This document shows, in pieces, positions 1-15,300 of a stretch of 64,000 nucleotides of DNA. The stretch covers positions 289,834 to 353,833 of the forward strand of contig JAUJPD010000001.1 of the NCBI GenBank assembly GCA_030447315.1, given 5' to 3'. The stretch's first letter is position 1. Every line of letters starts with the position of its first letter. The notes beneath the pieces were generated by a model. It saw only the letters and a list, made by a program, of their open reading frames with translations, searched no databases and was not told the origin of the DNA. This DNA comes from Actinomycetota bacterium. Its GTDB lineage: Bacteria > Actinomycetota > CADDZG01 > WHSQ01. The translations under genes were made by a program, and so were the position numbers.

Positions 1-7
1 AATCCTC

Positions 8-406
8 CTACCAAACGTACGCGAGCACTTCGCCGCCTACCCGCGCGCGTCGTGCCTGCTTGTCGGTCATTACTCCCTGGGACGTGGAGATGATGGCCAC
101 ACCCAGCCCCCCCAATACGCGGGGAAGCTCCTGAGCTCCCCGGTAAACGCGCCGCCCAGGCTTCGAGATCCTGCGGATGCCCGAAATCGCCCGCTCGCGT
201 TCCTCCGAATATCGCAGATTGATCTTGATCATCGGGTGCACGCCTTCTTCGAGCACCTCGAGCCCGTTGACGTAGCCCTCATCCAGCAGGATCCGGGCGA
301 TGTTCTCCTTGATCTTGGAGGCCGGGATCAGAACATCGTCGTGCATCGCGGTCGAAGCGTTGCGGATACGAGCCAGCATGTCGGAGATGGGGTCGGTCAT
401 CGTCAT
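8..406 (-). CDS. rpsH: 30S ribosomal protein S8
   Basis: ORF contains [15 protein letters not shown]...GEVLAYVW, typical S8; start trimmed to MTMTDP. Confidence 0.97.
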   Translation of the reverse strand: MTMTDPISDMLARIRNASTAMHDDVLIPASKIKENIARILLDEGYVNGLEVLEEGVHPMIKINLRYSEERERAISGIRRISKPGRRVYRGAQELPRVLGGLGVAIISTSQGVMTDKQARRARVGGEVLAYVW

Positions 407-422
407 CGTGAGTTCACCATCC

Positions 423-608
423 TTACCAGCTCGCTTTCGTGATGCCGGGAATCTCGCCGTTATGGGCCATCTCACGGAAACAGAGACGGCACAGCCCGAA
501 ACGCTTGTACACGGCGCGCGGTCGTCCACAGCGCGCGCATCGTGTGTACTGGCGAACCTTGAACTTCGGCCTCGCCTTTGCTTTGTTGATCAATGCCTTC
601 TTAGCCAT
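423..608 (-). CDS. rpsN: 30S ribosomal protein S14 type Z (zinc-binding form, CxxC...CxxC)
   Basis: 61 aa [48 protein letters not shown]. Confidence 0.97.
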   Translation of the reverse strand: MAKKALINKAKARPKFKVRQYTRCARCGRPRAVYKRFGLCRLCFREMAHNGEIPGITKASW

Positions 609-621
609 GCGCCATCGCTCC

Positions 622-1194
622 CTAAGACCTGTCGCCCTCTTGCCTGAACGGGAACCCCAGCGCGTTCAACAGCGCTCGGCCCTCCGCGTCGTTCTTTGCC
701 GTCGTAACTATCGTGATGTCCATGCCTCGGGTTTGATCGATGTCGTCGTAGTCGATCTCCGGGAACACCAGCTGCTCCGTGAGCCCGAAGTTGTAATTGC
801 CGCGCCCGTCGAAAGACTTGGGGTTCAATCCCCGGAAGTCCCTGATACGGGGCAGCACGATCGACGTGATCCGGTCGATGAAGTCCCACATCCGATCACC
901 CCGGATCGTCACGCTGGCCCCAAGGGGCATCCCCTCGCGGATCTTGAAAGTGGCGATCGACTTGCGGGCACGCCTCAACGACGGCTTCTGACCCGTGATG
1001 CTCGTGAGGTCCCGGACGGCCCCCTCCAGGAGCTTGGCGTCCTTGGATGCTTCGCCCACACCCATGTTCACAACCACCTTCTGGGGCTTGGGAACCTGCA
1101 TCACGTTGTCGAGGCCGAGCTCGTCCTTCAGACGCGGATGTAGCTCCGTGCTGAAGCGCTCCTTCAGTCGTGGTGAGTAAGTGCTGGTTGCCAT
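622..1194 (-). CDS. rplE: 50S ribosomal protein L5
   Basis: 190 aa L5 signature and operon context. Confidence 0.97.
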   Translation of the reverse strand: MATSTYSPRLKERFSTELHPRLKDELGLDNVMQVPKPQKVVVNMGVGEASKDAKLLEGAVRDLTSITGQKPSLRRARKSIATFKIREGMPLGASVTIRGDRMWDFIDRITSIVLPRIRDFRGLNPKSFDGRGNYNFGLTEQLVFPEIDYDDIDQTRGMDITIVTTAKNDAEGRALLNALGFPFRQEGDRS

Positions 1195-1197
1195 CGT

Positions 1198-1521
1198 CTA
1201 TATCTCCGTTCCACACTTCTTACAGATCCGCACCTTGCCGCCGCCTTCTTCCATCCGATAGCCAGCGCGAGCAGCTCCATCGGTGGGGCACAACAGCGCT
1301 ACGTTCGAGATATCGATCGCCGCCTCTTTGTGCTCGATGCCGCCTTCCTGGGAGCCACGCCGAGACATGCGGACCTTTTCATGACGGGTGACCGTGTTGA
1401 CGCCTTCGACTATCACGCGTCGCTTCTTGGGGATGACCTCGAGGACTCGACCATCCGCGCCCTTGTCTTTCCCGCCGATGATGCGGACCGTGTCGCCCTT
1501 CTTGATGATCAATCCTGGCAC
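1198..1521 (-). CDS. rplX: 50S ribosomal protein L24
   Basis: KOW-type [23 protein letters not shown]; operon context. Confidence 0.96.
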   Translation of the reverse strand: MPGLIIKKGDTVRIIGGKDKGADGRVLEVIPKKRRVIVEGVNTVTRHEKVRMSRRGSQEGGIEHKEAAIDISNVALLCPTDGAARAGYRMEEGGGKVRICKKCGTEI

Positions 1522-1890
1522 CTACAACACCTCCGGAGCAAGCGAGATGATCTTCATGAAACGCTTATCGCGTAGTTCGCGTGCCACAGGGCCAAAGATG
1601 CGAGTGCCGCGAGGCTGCATCTGACCGTCCACGATGACCACCGCGTTGTCGTCGAACTTTATGTACGAACCGTCGCCACGCCGGCGCTCTTTGGCGGTGC
1701 GGACGACAACCGCCTTGACCACGTCGGATTTCTTAACGGCGCCGCCGGGGATCGCGTCCTTGACAGTACACACCACGAGATCGCCCACCCCCGCGTAGCG
1801 GCGCCTGGACCCACCCAGCACTTTGATGACGAGCACCTCTCGAGCGCCCGTGTTGTCTGCCACCCTGCATCTGGTCTCTTGTTGGATCAC
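1522..1890 (-). CDS. rplN: 50S ribosomal protein L14
   Basis: [28 protein letters not shown]. Confidence 0.98.
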   Translation of the reverse strand: MIQQETRCRVADNTGAREVLVIKVLGGSRRRYAGVGDLVVCTVKDAIPGGAVKKSDVVKAVVVRTAKERRRGDGSYIKFDDNAVVIVDGQMQPRGTRIFGPVARELRDKRFMKIISLAPEVL

Positions 1891-2162
1891 TTCGCCCGTT
1901 CCAGGATCTCGACCACGCGCCAGCGCTTGGTCTTCGAAAGCGGGCGCGTCTCCGCGATCCGCACGGTGTCGCCGACGTGCGCATCATTAGCCTCGTCGTG
2001 TGCCTTGAGGCGCTTGGTACGTCGCACGATCTTCTTGTAGGTGGTGTGGGAAGCAGCGTCACGGACCTCGACGACGACCGTCTTGTCCATGCCCTCGGAC
2101 ACGACTCGGCCGGTCTCGCCCTTCCGCTTGCCTCGAAGCTGCTCCGTCTCACTCATGCTCAT
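1887..2162 (-). CDS. rpsQ: 30S ribosomal protein S17
   Basis: [23 protein letters not shown]; 4-bp overlap with rplN. Confidence 0.96.
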   Translation of the reverse strand: MSMSETEQLRGKRKGETGRVVSEGMDKTVVVEVRDAASHTTYKKIVRRTKRLKAHDEANDAHVGDTVRIAETRPLSKTKRWRVVEILERAK

Positions 2163-2377
2163 GTCAGTTCCCTATCTCCACTGAGCTCTCGCTGCCGAAG
2201 GACCGTCTTGATCCGAGCCACGTCCCGACGCAGCTCGCCCAGCCGCTTGTAGTTGTCGAGCTGGCCCGTCGCGTTCTGGAAACGCAGGTTGAACAACTCC
2301 TCTTTGACCTCACCCAGCTTCGACTCGAGCTCGTCCACCGAGAGGTCCCTGATCTCCGCGCCCTTCAGGCCCGCCAC
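2159..2377 (-). CDS. rpmC: 50S ribosomal protein L29
   Basis: C-terminal part of ORF 2159..2683; GTG start overlapping the rplP stop (TAGTG). Confidence 0.93.
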   Translation of the reverse strand: MAGLKGAEIRDLSVDELESKLGEVKEELFNLRFQNATGQLDNYKRLGELRRDVARIKTVLRQRELSGDRELT

Positions 2378-2802
2378 TACTGCACCTCCAACACTTGTTC
2401 GCGTGCCACGAATCGACACTTGATGGGGAGCTTGTGGGCGGCCAGCCGGATGGCTTCCTTCGCCAAGGGCTCGGGGATGCCGGCGATCTCGAACATGACG
2501 CGGCCGGGCTTCACCACGGCCACCCAGCCCTCCGGGTTCCCCTTGCCGGAGCCCTGCCGGGTCTCGGCGGGCTTCTTCGTATAGGGCTTGTCGGGGAACA
2601 CGTTGATCCAGACCTTGCCTCCACGACGGATGTGGCGCGTCATGGCGATACGGGCTGCCTCTATCTGGCGGTTGGTTATCCAACCGGGTTCTAGAGCCAT
2701 CAGACCGTAATCACCGAAGTTGACGGTGGTCCCACCCTTGGCTTTGCCGCGCATGCGGCCCCGCTGCTGCTTGCGGTGCTTGACCTTCTTCGGCTGCAGC
2801 AT
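2377..2802 (-). CDS. rplP: 50S ribosomal protein L16
   Basis: [34 protein letters not shown]. Confidence 0.98.
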   Translation of the reverse strand: MLQPKKVKHRKQQRGRMRGKAKGGTTVNFGDYGLMALEPGWITNRQIEAARIAMTRHIRRGGKVWINVFPDKPYTKKPAETRQGSGKGNPEGWVAVVKPGRVMFEIAGIPEPLAKEAIRLAAHKLPIKCRFVAREQVLEVQ

Positions 2803-3806
2803 CAGCTCTCCCCTCCTTGCGGCGTGATGCCGCCGGGAGCAGTGGCGTCACGGGTGGGACTGGGCGTGCTGGTCTCGTTGGCGGCGGTGACGGAGACCCC
2901 TTCGGTTTTGGCTGTGCCCTTCTCGAGCTGGTCGCCCTGCTTGGCGCCGGCCGTTGCAGCTCCGGTCGCTACCGAACCCTTGCCACCACCGGCGGCTTTC
3001 TGTCCCGGTGACGGCGACGAGGCCGCGCCTCCCGTGGAGGTGGCTCCCGCCTTGGTCGTGCGCGCTTTGCGTGCTCGATCATCGGCTCCTCGACCGACGG
3101 TCTCGCCTGCAGCCAAGGCCGCTTCCCGACGGAGTCTCGCGGCGTCACGGGCCGAGGCATAGATGTCCTGGAAGGGTCCTCGGTAGATCCACACCTTGAC
3201 GCCGATGCGACCGAACGTCGTCTTGGCCTCCGAGAACCCGTAGTCGATGTCCGCGCGCAGCGTGTGCAGCGGCATCTGGCCTTCGATGTACCACTCGGTC
3301 CGGCTCATCTCAGCGCCGCCCAAACGTCCCGAGCACTGCACACGGATCCCCTTGGCGCCGTGGCGCATGGTGGTGCCGACGGCCTTCTTCATGGCGCGCC
3401 GGAAAGAGACCCTGCTTGCAAGTTGCTCCGCAACACCCTGGGCGATCAGCTGCGCATCCAGCTCCGGCTGCTTGACCTCGATGATGTTCAGACGAACGTC
3501 GGTCGGCTTGCCGTGGATCTTCGACTCCATCTCCTCGAGCTTCGAGCGCAGTCGCTCGGCCTCGGACCCACGCCGGCCGATGACGATGCCGGGCCGCGCG
3601 GTGTGAGCATCGATGCGGACGCGTTCACGGGTGCGCTCGATGTCGATGCGACTGATGCCGGCATGCGGCAGCTGTCCCAGGAGGTACTCGCGGATCCGCA
3701 GATCCGCCTCCAGATAGTCCCGATACTGCTTGTCCGTGAACCAACGCGACTTCCAATCGGTGTGGATCCCGAGGCGGAAGCCGTAAGGATGAACCTTCTG
3801 GCCCAT
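2802..3806 (-). CDS. rpsC: 30S ribosomal protein S3 with ~100-aa low-complexity C-terminal extension
   Basis: [23 protein letters not shown]; tail rich in A/T/G/S/P/K. Confidence 0.97.
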   Translation of the reverse strand: MGQKVHPYGFRLGIHTDWKSRWFTDKQYRDYLEADLRIREYLLGQLPHAGISRIDIERTRERVRIDAHTARPGIVIGRRGSEAERLRSKLEEMESKIHGKPTDVRLNIIEVKQPELDAQLIAQGVAEQLASRVSFRRAMKKAVGTTMRHGAKGIRVQCSGRLGGAEMSRTEWYIEGQMPLHTLRADIDYGFSEAKTTFGRIGVKVWIYRGPFQDIYASARDAARLRREAALAAGETVGRGADDRARKARTTKAGATSTGGAASSPSPGQKAAGGGKGSVATGAATAGAKQGDQLEKGTAKTEGVSVTAANETSTPSPTRDATAPGGITPQGGES

Positions 3807-4372
3807 TACTCGTCCTTCCCCTCGGTCTTCTTCGTGGTCTTACCGGTCGTCTTCTTGGCAGTCGTTTTCTTGGAGGTCTTGGCGGGTGTGGCCTCACTGG
3901 CTTGGCTCGCCTCGGTGGCAGAAGCCTTGGGCGCGGGCTTGCCCGCGGTGTCCTTTCGAACCCGCCGTGCGGTCTGTTTCGTAGCCGGCCGCTCAGGCAG
4001 CGACAGCTCCGCGGGGCGGCCGACGACGACCGAGATGTGGCAGGTCCTCTTCCGGATGCGAGTGGCGCGTCCCTGAGCACGAGGGCGGAAGCGCTTCAGG
4101 GTGGGCCCTTCGTCGACCCACGCACGAGCAACCACCAGCTCGTCACCGGGCAGACCGCGGTTGTGCTCCGCGTTGGCGATCGCAGACTCCAGTACCTTGC
4201 CCACGACCGGGGAAGCGCCGCGAGGAGTGAACTGCAGTACCCGACGGGCGTCTTCGACATGACGACCACGGATCAGGTCCACCACCTGACGGGCTTTGGT
4301 GGGCGAGATGCGCACGAACCTGGCCGTGGCGGCGACCTCTTGGGCGTCGGGAGCTATGCGGTGCGCCATCAT
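3806..4372 (-). CDS. rplV: 50S ribosomal protein L22 with basic Ala/Lys/Thr-rich C-terminal tail
   Basis: [20 protein letters not shown]; start trimmed to MMAHRIAPD. Confidence 0.95.
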   Translation of the reverse strand: MMAHRIAPDAQEVAATARFVRISPTKARQVVDLIRGRHVEDARRVLQFTPRGASPVVGKVLESAIANAEHNRGLPGDELVVARAWVDEGPTLKRFRPRAQGRATRIRKRTCHISVVVGRPAELSLPERPATKQTARRVRKDTAGKPAPKASATEASQASEATPAKTSKKTTAKKTTGKTTKKTEGKDE

Positions 4373-4418
4373 TTCGACTCCCGGCCGCGGTCGATCAGCG
4401 TGTGTGGGTCGTGGTGAC

Positions 4419-4703
4419 TCATTTAGCCCTCGTTGTTCTCTCGGCGCCTCCGCCGTGCGTGCGGAAAGCGCGGGTGGGCGCGAACTCGCCGAGCTTGTGC
4501 CCAACCATCGATTCGGTCACATACACCGGGACGTGTTTGCGCCCGTCGTGAACAGCGATCGTGTGGCCGACCATGTCGGGCGTCACCGTGGAGCGGCGCG
4601 ACCAGGTCTTGATGACACGCTTCTCGTTACGCTTGTTCATCTCGACGACCTTGACCATGAGATGGTCGTCAACGAACGGCCCCTTCTTCAGACTCCGCGG
4701 CAT
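4419..4703 (-). CDS. rpsS: 30S ribosomal protein S19
   Basis: [23 protein letters not shown]. Confidence 0.98.
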   Translation of the reverse strand: MPRSLKKGPFVDDHLMVKVVEMNKRNEKRVIKTWSRRSTVTPDMVGHTIAVHDGRKHVPVYVTESMVGHKLGEFAPTRAFRTHGGGAERTTRAK

Positions 4704-4767
4704 CAGCGGACCTCCTGGAGGTTTGCAGACGTCACGGCACCTACGCTTGTTGCGGGAAGACGCGCCA

Positions 4768-5601
4768 TTACCGGCCTCTTTTCTTGCTGCGACGTCGGCG
4801 CACGATCATCTGATCCGACGCCTTCTTCTTACGCGTCCGGCCCTCGGGCTGGCCCCACGGGGAGACCGGATGCCGTCCGCCCGACGACTTTCCTTCGCCA
4901 CCACCGAGAGGGTGGTCGACGGGGTTCATCGCGACGCCCCGGACCGACGGTCTCTTGCCCTTCCAGCGAGCACGACCCGCCTTTCCGACAGATATCAGCT
5001 CGGCTTCGGCGTTGCCCACTTCGCCGACGGTCGCCCGACATTCGATCTGGACCATCCGCATCTCGCCCGAGGGCAGACGGAGAGTAGCCCGGGCCCCCTC
5101 CTTGGCGATGAGCTGGACGGACGAGCCCGCCGAGCGCGCCATCTTGCCGCCGGCGCCGGGCTTGAGCTCGACGTTGTGCACCACGGTGCCGACCGGGATG
5201 TTCCGCAGAGGCAGGGCGTTGCCGGGCCGGATGTCCGCACCGGGGCCAGACTGGATCAAGTCCCCCACCTTCACCCGGTTGGGCATGAGGATGTAGCGCT
5301 TCTCGCCGTCCTTGTAATGCAGCAGAGCGATACGCGCGTTCCGGTTGGGGTCGTACTCGACGTGGGCAACCTTCGCCGGCACGCCATCCTTGTTGCGCTT
5401 GAAGTCGATGATGCGATAGCGGGTCTTGTTCCCTCCGCCCTGATGACGTGTGGTCACGCGGCCGTAGTTGTTGCGCCCGGCCTTCTTGGGATGGGGCTCG
5501 AGGAGAGACTTCTCGGGTTCGGCCCGCGTGAGCTCGGAGTAGGTCGAGGTGGACTGGAACCTGCGTCCTGGAGATGTCGGTTTGGCTTTACGGATCGGCA
5601 T
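4768..5601 (-). CDS. rplB: 50S ribosomal protein L2
   Basis: [27 protein letters not shown]...[29 protein letters not shown]; start at [12 protein letters not shown]. Confidence 0.98.
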   Translation of the reverse strand: MPIRKAKPTSPGRRFQSTSTYSELTRAEPEKSLLEPHPKKAGRNNYGRVTTRHQGGGNKTRYRIIDFKRNKDGVPAKVAHVEYDPNRNARIALLHYKDGEKRYILMPNRVKVGDLIQSGPGADIRPGNALPLRNIPVGTVVHNVELKPGAGGKMARSAGSSVQLIAKEGARATLRLPSGEMRMVQIECRATVGEVGNAEAELISVGKAGRARWKGKRPSVRGVAMNPVDHPLGGGEGKSSGGRHPVSPWGQPEGRTRKKKASDQMIVRRRRSKKRGR

Positions 5602-5605
5602 ATGT

Positions 5606-5905
5606 CTACCCCTGTTGCTCGAAGATCTCGATCTTGTCGCCCTCACGGAGCTTCACTACAGCTCGCTTCGTGTCGGGGCGCTTGCCCTGGGTGTAGCGGA
5701 ACCGCTTCGTCTTGCCCTTGCGGTTGACCGTATTGACGCTCACGACCTTGACGTCCCAAATCGCTTCGACCGCTTGCCGGATCTCGGTCTTGTTCGCGCC
5801 GGGATGGACGTAGAAGGTGTACGAGTTCAGGTCAAGCAGCGAATAGGACTTCTCGCTCACAACCGGCGCCAAGATGACGTCTCGAGGATCGCTCTTGGTG
5901 CTCAT
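5606..5905 (-). CDS. rplW: 50S ribosomal protein L23
   Basis: 99 aa, [42 protein letters not shown]. Confidence 0.97.
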   Translation of the reverse strand: MSTKSDPRDVILAPVVSEKSYSLLDLNSYTFYVHPGANKTEIRQAVEAIWDVKVVSVNTVNRKGKTKRFRYTQGKRPDTKRAVVKLREGDKIEIFEQQG

Positions 5906-6531
5906 GTGGCCACCTTCTTGTTCGTGAGGCGCTCCAAAGACGAGCTCGTGAAGATGACCGCGTCCGCGACCAGAACGTCATAGGTCCCAAGCGAGCCGGT
6001 CAACGAGAACCCCGCACCGTCGAGGTTGCGGAAGGCGCGATCGATCGTGACCGACGCTTCATCATCGGGATCCAGAACGATGAGGATGCGTCCTCCGATG
6101 CCGGCCGTCTTCAAGGCAGTCGCGGCGGCTTTGGTCCTCGTCTCCGTGAAGCCGTCCAAGATCCAGATCCCGCCGTTGGTCGCCTTGTCGGCGAGCGCGC
6201 TCCTCAGGGCTGCCACCTTCATCTTCTTGTTGACCTTGACCGCGTAGCTGCGGGGCTTAGGTCCGAACACGACACCACCGCCGACCCATATGGGACTCCG
6301 GCTGGACCCATGGCGCGCGCGGCCCGTGCCCTTCTGACGCCACGGTTTCTTACCGCCGCCCCGGACCTCCGAACGCTTCTTGGTCGAAGCCGTGCCCGAG
6401 CGCGCCTCCGCCAACTGGGCCGTGACGACCTGGTGCATCAGAGGGAGGTTGACCTCGCCGCCGAAGATCTCGTCGGGAAGATCTCGGGTGCCGGTGCTCT
6501 TACCGGTGGCATCTATAACGGGAGCTTTCAT
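5902..6531 (-). CDS. rplD: 50S ribosomal protein L4
   Basis: start at [10 protein letters not shown] overlapping the rplC stop; [39 protein letters not shown]. Confidence 0.97.
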   Translation of the reverse strand: MKAPVIDATGKSTGTRDLPDEIFGGEVNLPLMHQVVTAQLAEARSGTASTKKRSEVRGGGKKPWRQKGTGRARHGSSRSPIWVGGGVVFGPKPRSYAVKVNKKMKVAALRSALADKATNGGIWILDGFTETRTKAAATALKTAGIGGRILIVLDPDDEASVTIDRAFRNLDGAGFSLTGSLGTYDVLVADAVIFTSSSLERLTNKKVAT

Positions 6532-7193
6532 CAGCCGGCCTTCCTGTCGTTGCGCTGACGAAGGCGGACCGCGGACCGCACCATGACCAACGCGCCGCGG
6601 GGGCCGGGAACTGCCCCGCGGATGAGAAGCAGATTGCGGTCGGCGTCGGCCTTGATGATCTTTAGGTTCAACGTAGTGACGCGTCGATGACCCATGTGCC
6701 CGGCCATCCGCGTTCCTTTGAACACCCGGGCGGGGGTTGCACAAGCGCCGATCGAACCCGGCGAGCGGTGCTTGGCTTGGGTCCCGTGCGTAGCCGACTG
6801 ACCCTTGAAGTTGTGCCGCTTCATCCCGCCGGCAAAGCCCTTGCCTTTGGTGACCCCGATGACATCGACCCGCTCGCCCGGCTCGAAGACGTCGGCTTTG
6901 ATCTCGGTGCCGAGCTCGTAGCCCGCCATGTCCTCCAGGCGCAACTCGACGAGATGCCTCGCAGCATCGATGCTCGCCTTCCCCAAGTGACCCGCCATCG
7001 GCTTGTTCGTATTCTTGGCCGCGCCGAAAGCCAGCTGGATCGCGGAGTAACCATCGACATCAGGGGTCTTTATCTGCGCGACTCGACACGGCCCCGCTTG
7101 GACGACCGTCACCGGAACCGCGCGACCGGCGTCGTCAAAGACCTGGGTCATCCCGATCTTGTGACCGAGGATCCCTTTTGTCTCTGTGGCCAA
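6531..7193 (-). CDS. rplC: 50S ribosomal protein L3
   Basis: [26 protein letters not shown]...[33 protein letters not shown]. Confidence 0.98.
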   Translation of the reverse strand: MATETKGILGHKIGMTQVFDDAGRAVPVTVVQAGPCRVAQIKTPDVDGYSAIQLAFGAAKNTNKPMAGHLGKASIDAARHLVELRLEDMAGYELGTEIKADVFEPGERVDVIGVTKGKGFAGGMKRHNFKGQSATHGTQAKHRSPGSIGACATPARVFKGTRMAGHMGHRRVTTLNLKIIKADADRNLLLIRGAVPGPRGALVMVRSAVRLRQRNDRKAG

Positions 7194-7208
7194 CTTGTCT
7201 CTCTCTTC

Positions 7209-7523
7209 CTAGAGCTTGAGCTCGATGTCGACGCCCGCCGGTAGGTCGAGACGCTGAAGCGAGTCGACCGTCTTGGGTGTCGGGTTGACGATGTCGAGCA
7301 GCCTCTTGTGCGTGCGCATCTCGAAGTGCTCGCGAGAGTCCTTGTCCTTGTGCGGCGAACGGATCACGGTGTAAACGGACCGCTCGGTCGGAAGAGGGAT
7401 CGGGCCGTTGACGCTCGCGCCTGTACGCGTCACCGTCTCGACGATCTTCTTCGCCGACTGGTCGATGACCTCATGGTCATACGCCTTCAACCTGATCCTG
7501 ATCTTCATTCCGTTGTTCGCCAC
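7209..7523 (-). CDS. rpsJ: 30S ribosomal protein S10
   Basis: [30 protein letters not shown]. Confidence 0.98.
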   Translation of the reverse strand: MANNGMKIRIRLKAYDHEVIDQSAKKIVETVTRTGASVNGPIPLPTERSVYTVIRSPHKDKDSREHFEMRTHKRLLDIVNPTPKTVDSLQRLDLPAGVDIELKL

Positions 7524-7550
7524 GTCTCGTCCTTCTCTAGATGCTCTTGG

Positions 7551-8741
7551 CTACTCGATGATCTTGGTGACACGACCGGCGCCGACGGTGCGACCACCTT
7601 CGCGGATGGCGAATCGCAGGCCTTCGTCCATGGCGATCGGCTGGATCAGCTGGACCTCCATCTCGGTGTTGTCGCCGGGCATGACCATCTCGGTCCCCTG
7701 CGGCAACTGGATCGAGCCGGTGACGTCGGTGGTGCGGAAGTAGAACTGAGGCCGATAGTTGTTGAAGAACGGCGTGTGACGACCACCCTCGTCCTTGCTG
7801 AGGATGTAGACCTGCGAGTTGAACTTCGTGTGGGGCGTAACCGACCCGGGCTGCGCCAAGACCTGGCCGCGCTGAACTTCGTCCTTCTTGGTTCCACGCA
7901 GGAGGATCCCGGCGTTGTCTCCAGCCTGAGCCTCGTCGAGCATCTTGCGGAACATCTCGATACCAGTGACGACCGTCTTCGAGGTCTTCTCCTCGATCCC
8001 GACGATCTCGATCTCCGCGCCGACCTTCAGCTGGCCCTGTTCGACACGACCGGTGACCACGGTGCCACGACCCGTGATGGTGAAGACGTCTTCGATAGGC
8101 ATGAGGAACGGCTTATCGGTGTCGCGCTCGGGCTCGGGGATGTACTCGTCTACCGTCTTCATGAGCTCCAGGATCTGCGCGGCGGCGTCGGCGTCGCCCT
8201 CGAGACCCTTGAGAGCAGAGACGCGCGTAACCGGTGTGTCGTCGCCTGGGTACTCGTACTCGGTGAGGAGCTCCCGCACCTCGAGCTCGACCAGGTCCAG
8301 CAGCTCTTCGTCGTCCACCATGTCGGCCTTGTTCAAAGCGACCACGATGTAAGGGACGTTGACCTGACGAGCCAGCAACACGTGCTCACGGGTTTGAGGC
8401 ATGGGACCGTCTGCCGCCGAGACAACCAGGATGGCCCCGTCGATCTGAGCAGCACCCGTGATCATGTTCTTGATGTAGTCCGCGTGACCGGGCATGTCGA
8501 CATGGGCGTAATGACGGTTGTCGGTCTCGTACTCGACGTGCGCGATGGCGATCGTGATACCTCGCTCTTTCTCCTCCGGAGCCTTGTCGATCTGGTCGAA
8601 CGCCATGGCCTGCACGTTGGGGTTCGCGTCGCTAAGGACCTTGGTGATCGCGGCGGTCAAGGTCGTCTTCCCGTGGTCGATGTGACCCATCGTCCCGATG
8701 TTTACGTGAGGCTTGGTGCGCTCGAACTTCTGCTTAGACAT
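7551..8741 (-). CDS. tuf: Elongation factor Tu
   Basis: 396 aa; [18 protein letters not shown], full EF-Tu. Confidence 0.99.
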   Translation of the reverse strand: MSKQKFERTKPHVNIGTMGHIDHGKTTLTAAITKVLSDANPNVQAMAFDQIDKAPEEKERGITIAIAHVEYETDNRHYAHVDMPGHADYIKNMITGAAQIDGAILVVSAADGPMPQTREHVLLARQVNVPYIVVALNKADMVDDEELLDLVELEVRELLTEYEYPGDDTPVTRVSALKGLEGDADAAAQILELMKTVDEYIPEPERDTDKPFLMPIEDVFTITGRGTVVTGRVEQGQLKVGAEIEIVGIEEKTSKTVVTGIEMFRKMLDEAQAGDNAGILLRGTKKDEVQRGQVLAQPGSVTPHTKFNSQVYILSKDEGGRHTPFFNNYRPQFYFRTTDVTGSIQLPQGTEMVMPGDNTEMEVQLIQPIAMDEGLRFAIREGGRTVGAGRVTKIIE

Positions 8742-8755
8742 GGCCTTCTCTCCTC

Positions 8756-10921
<2,166 letters not shown>

Positions 10922-10935
10922 TTTCGTTCTATCCC

Positions 10936-11403
<468 letters not shown>

Positions 11404-11404
<1 letters not shown>

Positions 11405-11776
11405 CAGGCACCAGCCTTCTTGGCGCCGTACTTGGAGCGAGATTGAACCCGGTCCCGGACGCCTGCGGTGTCCAGCGCCGCTCGGATGATCTTGTAGCGG
11501 ACGCCGGGGAGGTCTTTGACTCGACCCCCGCGCACCAGCACGATCGAGTGCTCCTGAAGGTTGTGGCCGATCCCGGGGATATAGGCGGTGATCTCGATAC
11601 CAGAGGTGAGGCGGACGCGGGCGACCTTCCGGAGGGCGGAGTTGGGCTTCTTCGGTGTCGTCGTGTAAACGCGTGCAGACGCCGCGCCGTTGTGGCGAGC
11701 CCTTCAGAGCGGGCGACTTCGACTTCTCCCGCTTGGACTCACGTCCCTGGCGGACCAACTGCTGGATGGTCGGCAC
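11404..11776 (-). CDS. rpsL: 30S ribosomal protein S12, disrupted by one apparent frameshift
   Basis: (GTG)[35 protein letters not shown], then [27 protein letters not shown]... in another frame; stop overlaps the rpsG ATG (TGATG). Confidence 0.9.
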
Positions 11777-11797
11777 TAACAGCTCCTTCGTTCTCCG

Positions 11798-11846
11798 GCC
11801 GGGCTGAAGCCCGGCGATCACATCGCCTGCCGACAGAGCGCAGGCG
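11798..11846 (-). promoter_or_regulatory. Possible structured leader of the rpsL-rpsG-fusA-tuf operon (two hairpins)
   Basis: Inverted repeats GCCGGGC-TGAA-GCCCGGC (11798..11815) and CGCCTGC...GCAGGCG (11824..11846) just upstream of the rpsL start. Confidence 0.4.
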
Positions 11847-12172
11847 TACCTCACCTCTATGCACGCCAAAGGGCGCTTTTCTACGGTCTAGCCCGAAGAT
11901 AGGGGCCGGCGCAGCCGGTTTGTCCTCCGGACGACTCGTCGCTCAGCGATACACCCCAACCTCAGCGGTTCCCGGGGCGACCGGGCTCGCCGAAGCTCAC
12001 CGAGCTCGGGTTGTTGCTAGTCCGCGGGCGTTGTCACGGCGCGGATGACGCCCCCGGAGGGGCGCAGACGAGCAAGGATAAACGTGCGGACCGTCCCGGT
12101 CAAACAGGCAGGCCTGGTCAACCCGACTCGACCCCGACGCACTGCTTACTGCTTGACTGTTCGCCGTTACTC

Positions 12173-12305
12173 CCAGGGACCTGGCGATAGCCAGGGACCT
12201 GGCAGCACGAATGGTCGGCGCTAGCCGGCCATGACTACTCCTAGGCCCTGCCGACAGCCAGGGACCTGGCACGAATCGTCGGCCGTTAGCCCACCACGAC
12301 TACTA
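12173..12305. repeat. Intergenic imperfect repeats built on CCAGGGACCTGG (three copies), two within ~52-bp near-duplicate units
   Basis: CCAGGGACCTGG at 12173, 12191 and 12258; units ccagggacctggcagcacgaatggtcggcgctagccggccatgactact and ccagggacctggcacgaatcgtcggccgttagcccaccacgactact. Confidence 0.8.
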
Positions 12306-15300
12306 TTCGGCCGCCGACGTCGCCTCTTCCGGCACCCCTACCTCGCCGTTGCCGTCCTCCGACGGCACCGAGGTGAGTCCGATGAACGAAGCCATGTCCT
12401 CGTCGGCCTCCTCCCGAGGCGGCAGCCCGAACATCGCTCTCGCCTCGTCGTCGGACATCGCTCCCTCGCCCGTGGTTACCACTCGGATCGAGCGGTAGCG
12501 GCTCATCCCGGTTCCGGCGGGGATCAGCTTGCCGATGATGACGTTTTCCTTGAGGCCCAACAGCGGATCGGACTTCCCGTTGATCGCGGCCTCGGTGAGC
12601 ACCCTGGTGGTCTCCTGGAACGAGGCTGCCGAGAGCCAGGACTCAGTTGCCAGCGAAGCCTTGGTGATCCCCATCAGGATCGGACGAGCGGTGGCGGCCT
12701 CGCCGCCACCCGAAACCACGCCCTCATTCGTATCGGCGAAGGACTTCGCGTCCACCAGCTGGCCCGGCAGGAATTCGGTGTCGCCGGGCTCGATCACGTT
12801 CACCTTGCGCAACATCTGACGAACGATCAACTCGATGTGCTTATCGTGGATCGGCACGCCCTGGTTGCGGTAGACCCTTTGGACCTCGTTGACCAGGTAG
12901 AGCTGAACCTCGCGGGTACCCATCACCTCGAGCACCTCGTCCGGGTCCCGGGACCCCTCGGTGAGAGAAGCCCCCACCTCGACGGTCTGGCCGTCTTTGA
13001 CCAGCACATCATCGAAGCGGCCGATCTTGTATGTGACCGATTCGCTGCCATCGTCGGGGATCAACTCGATGGAGCGGGTCTTCTCGTCCTCGTGCATCTG
13101 GATGCGACCCGATGCCTTGGCGATCTCCGTCTTCACCTTGGGGGTGCGGGCCTCGAAGAGCTCGACCACTCTCGGCAGACCGCTCGTGATGTCGGAACCA
13201 CCGCGGAAACGCACACCACCAGTGTGGAAGGTACGCATCGTGAGCTGCGTTCCTGGCTCGCCGATGGACTGAGCGGCGACGATACCCACGGCCTCACCCA
13301 TCTCGACGAGGCGGCCCGTCGCCAACGAGACGCCGTAGCACTTCTGACAGACGCCGTACTTGGCCTCACAGGTGAGGACCGAGCGCACGACGACCCGCTC
13401 GACACCGGCTTCCGCGATCCGAGCCGAGAGCTCCGCCGATACCTCGGTGCCGGCCTCGGCCACCACGGTCCCGTCGGGGCTGGCTGCCTCTTCTAGAAGA
13501 ACCCTGGCGATGAGCTTCTGCTTCAGGTGGCCTCGCTCGACCTGCACGTCCAAGGAGATCCCGCGGTCGGTGCCACAGTCTTCTTGACGAACGATCACTT
13601 CCTGGGAAACGTCTACCAGACGGCGCGTCAGGTAGCCGGAGTCGGCGGTTCGCAGAGCGGTGTCGGCCAGTCCTTTACGAGCACCGTGAGTGGAGATGAA
13701 GTACTCGAGAACCGTGAGGCCCTCGCGGAAGTTCGAGCGAATAGGCCGCGGGATGATCTCGCCCCGGGGGTTGGCGACTAGTCCACGCATACCCGCGATC
13801 TGACGGATCTGCATGATGTTTCCTCGGGCTCCCGAATGCGCCATCATCCAGATCGGGTTGAGCTCATCAGACTCGAAGGACTTCTCCATCTCGTCCTTGA
13901 CCTGCTCGGACGCTTCGGTCCAGACCTCGATCAGCTCCTGACGACGCTCGTCGTCGGTGATGATGCCCTTCTGGTACTGGGTCTCGATCTTGTCGGCCAT
14001 CTTCTCGTGGGTTGCGATGATCTCGGGCTTCTTCGTCGGCGTGGTCACGTCTTCCAGACCCACGGTGACTCCGGCCTTGGTCGCATAGCGGAACCCGGTG
14101 TCCTTCAGGGCATCCAGCGTCTCGGACAGCTCCTTCTTGTCGTAGGTCCGAGCGATCCGGTCGATGAGTGCGGTCAGCTCCCTCTTCTTGAACAGGGAGT
14201 TCTGATAGGGGAAGTCGGCAGGGAATGCGTCGTTGAAGATGACCCTCCCGGCGGTGGTCTCCTTGAGACGCTTCGGGTTGGCGTCGAACTCCTCCTGCGA
14301 CTCGTCCTGGAATCGCTTGAGCCCCCGGACCTTGACGGTCGCATGGATCCCGACCACCTTCGCGTCGTAGGCCTTGTAGAGCTCGTCCGGCGACGAGAAG
14401 ATCTTGCCGTCGCCCGGCTCTCCCTCGTGGCTGACCGTCAGGTAGTAGACGCCCAGGATGATGTCCTGCGTGGGAGCCACGATCGGATCACCGTTCGCCG
14501 GCGACAACACGTTGTGAGCCGACAGCATCAACAGACGAGCCTCGGCCTGAGCCTCGGATGACAGAGGCACGTGGACGGCCATCTGGTCCCCGTCGAAGTC
14601 GGCGTTGAACGCAACGCAGACGAGCGGGTGCACCTGGATCGCCTTGCCCTCCACCAGCACCGGCTCGAAAGCCTGGATGCCGAGACGGTGAAGCGTAGGC
14701 GCACGGTTCAGTAGGACGGGGTGCTCGTGGATGATCTCCTCGAGAACGTCCCACACGTGGGCACGACTGCGCTCGACCATGCGTTTGGCGCTCTTGATGT
14801 TCTGGGCGTGACCCAGATCAACGAGACGCTTCATGACGAACGGCTTGAACAGCTCGAGCGCCATCTGCTTCGGCAGACCGCATTGGTGGAGCTTCAACGT
14901 GGGACCCGAGACGATCACAGAACGACCCGAGTAGTCGACGCGCTTTCCGAGCAGGTTCTGACGGAATCGACCCTGCTTGCCCTTGAGCATGTCCGAAAGT
15001 GACTTCAGGGGCCGGTTACCGGGTCCGGTTACGGGACGGCCACGACGACCGTTGTCGAACAGGGCGTCAACGGCCTCCTGGAGCATGCGCTTCTCGTTGT
15101 TCACGATGATCTCGGGGGCCCCCAGGTCGAGGAGCCTCTTCAGACGGTTGTTGCGGTTGATAACACGGCGATACAGGTCGTTCAGGTCGGAGGTTGCGAA
15201 GCGCCCGCCGTCGAGCTGCACCATCGGACGAAGGTCCGGTGGGATGACCGGAACACAGTCCAGGACCATCCCCATCGGGGAGTTCCTCTTGGCGGTGTCC

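Noticed and set aside
11997-12272. 91-aa ORF between rpoC and rpsL
   Set aside because: Overlaps the CCAGGGACCTGG repeats; low complexity, no recognisable family.
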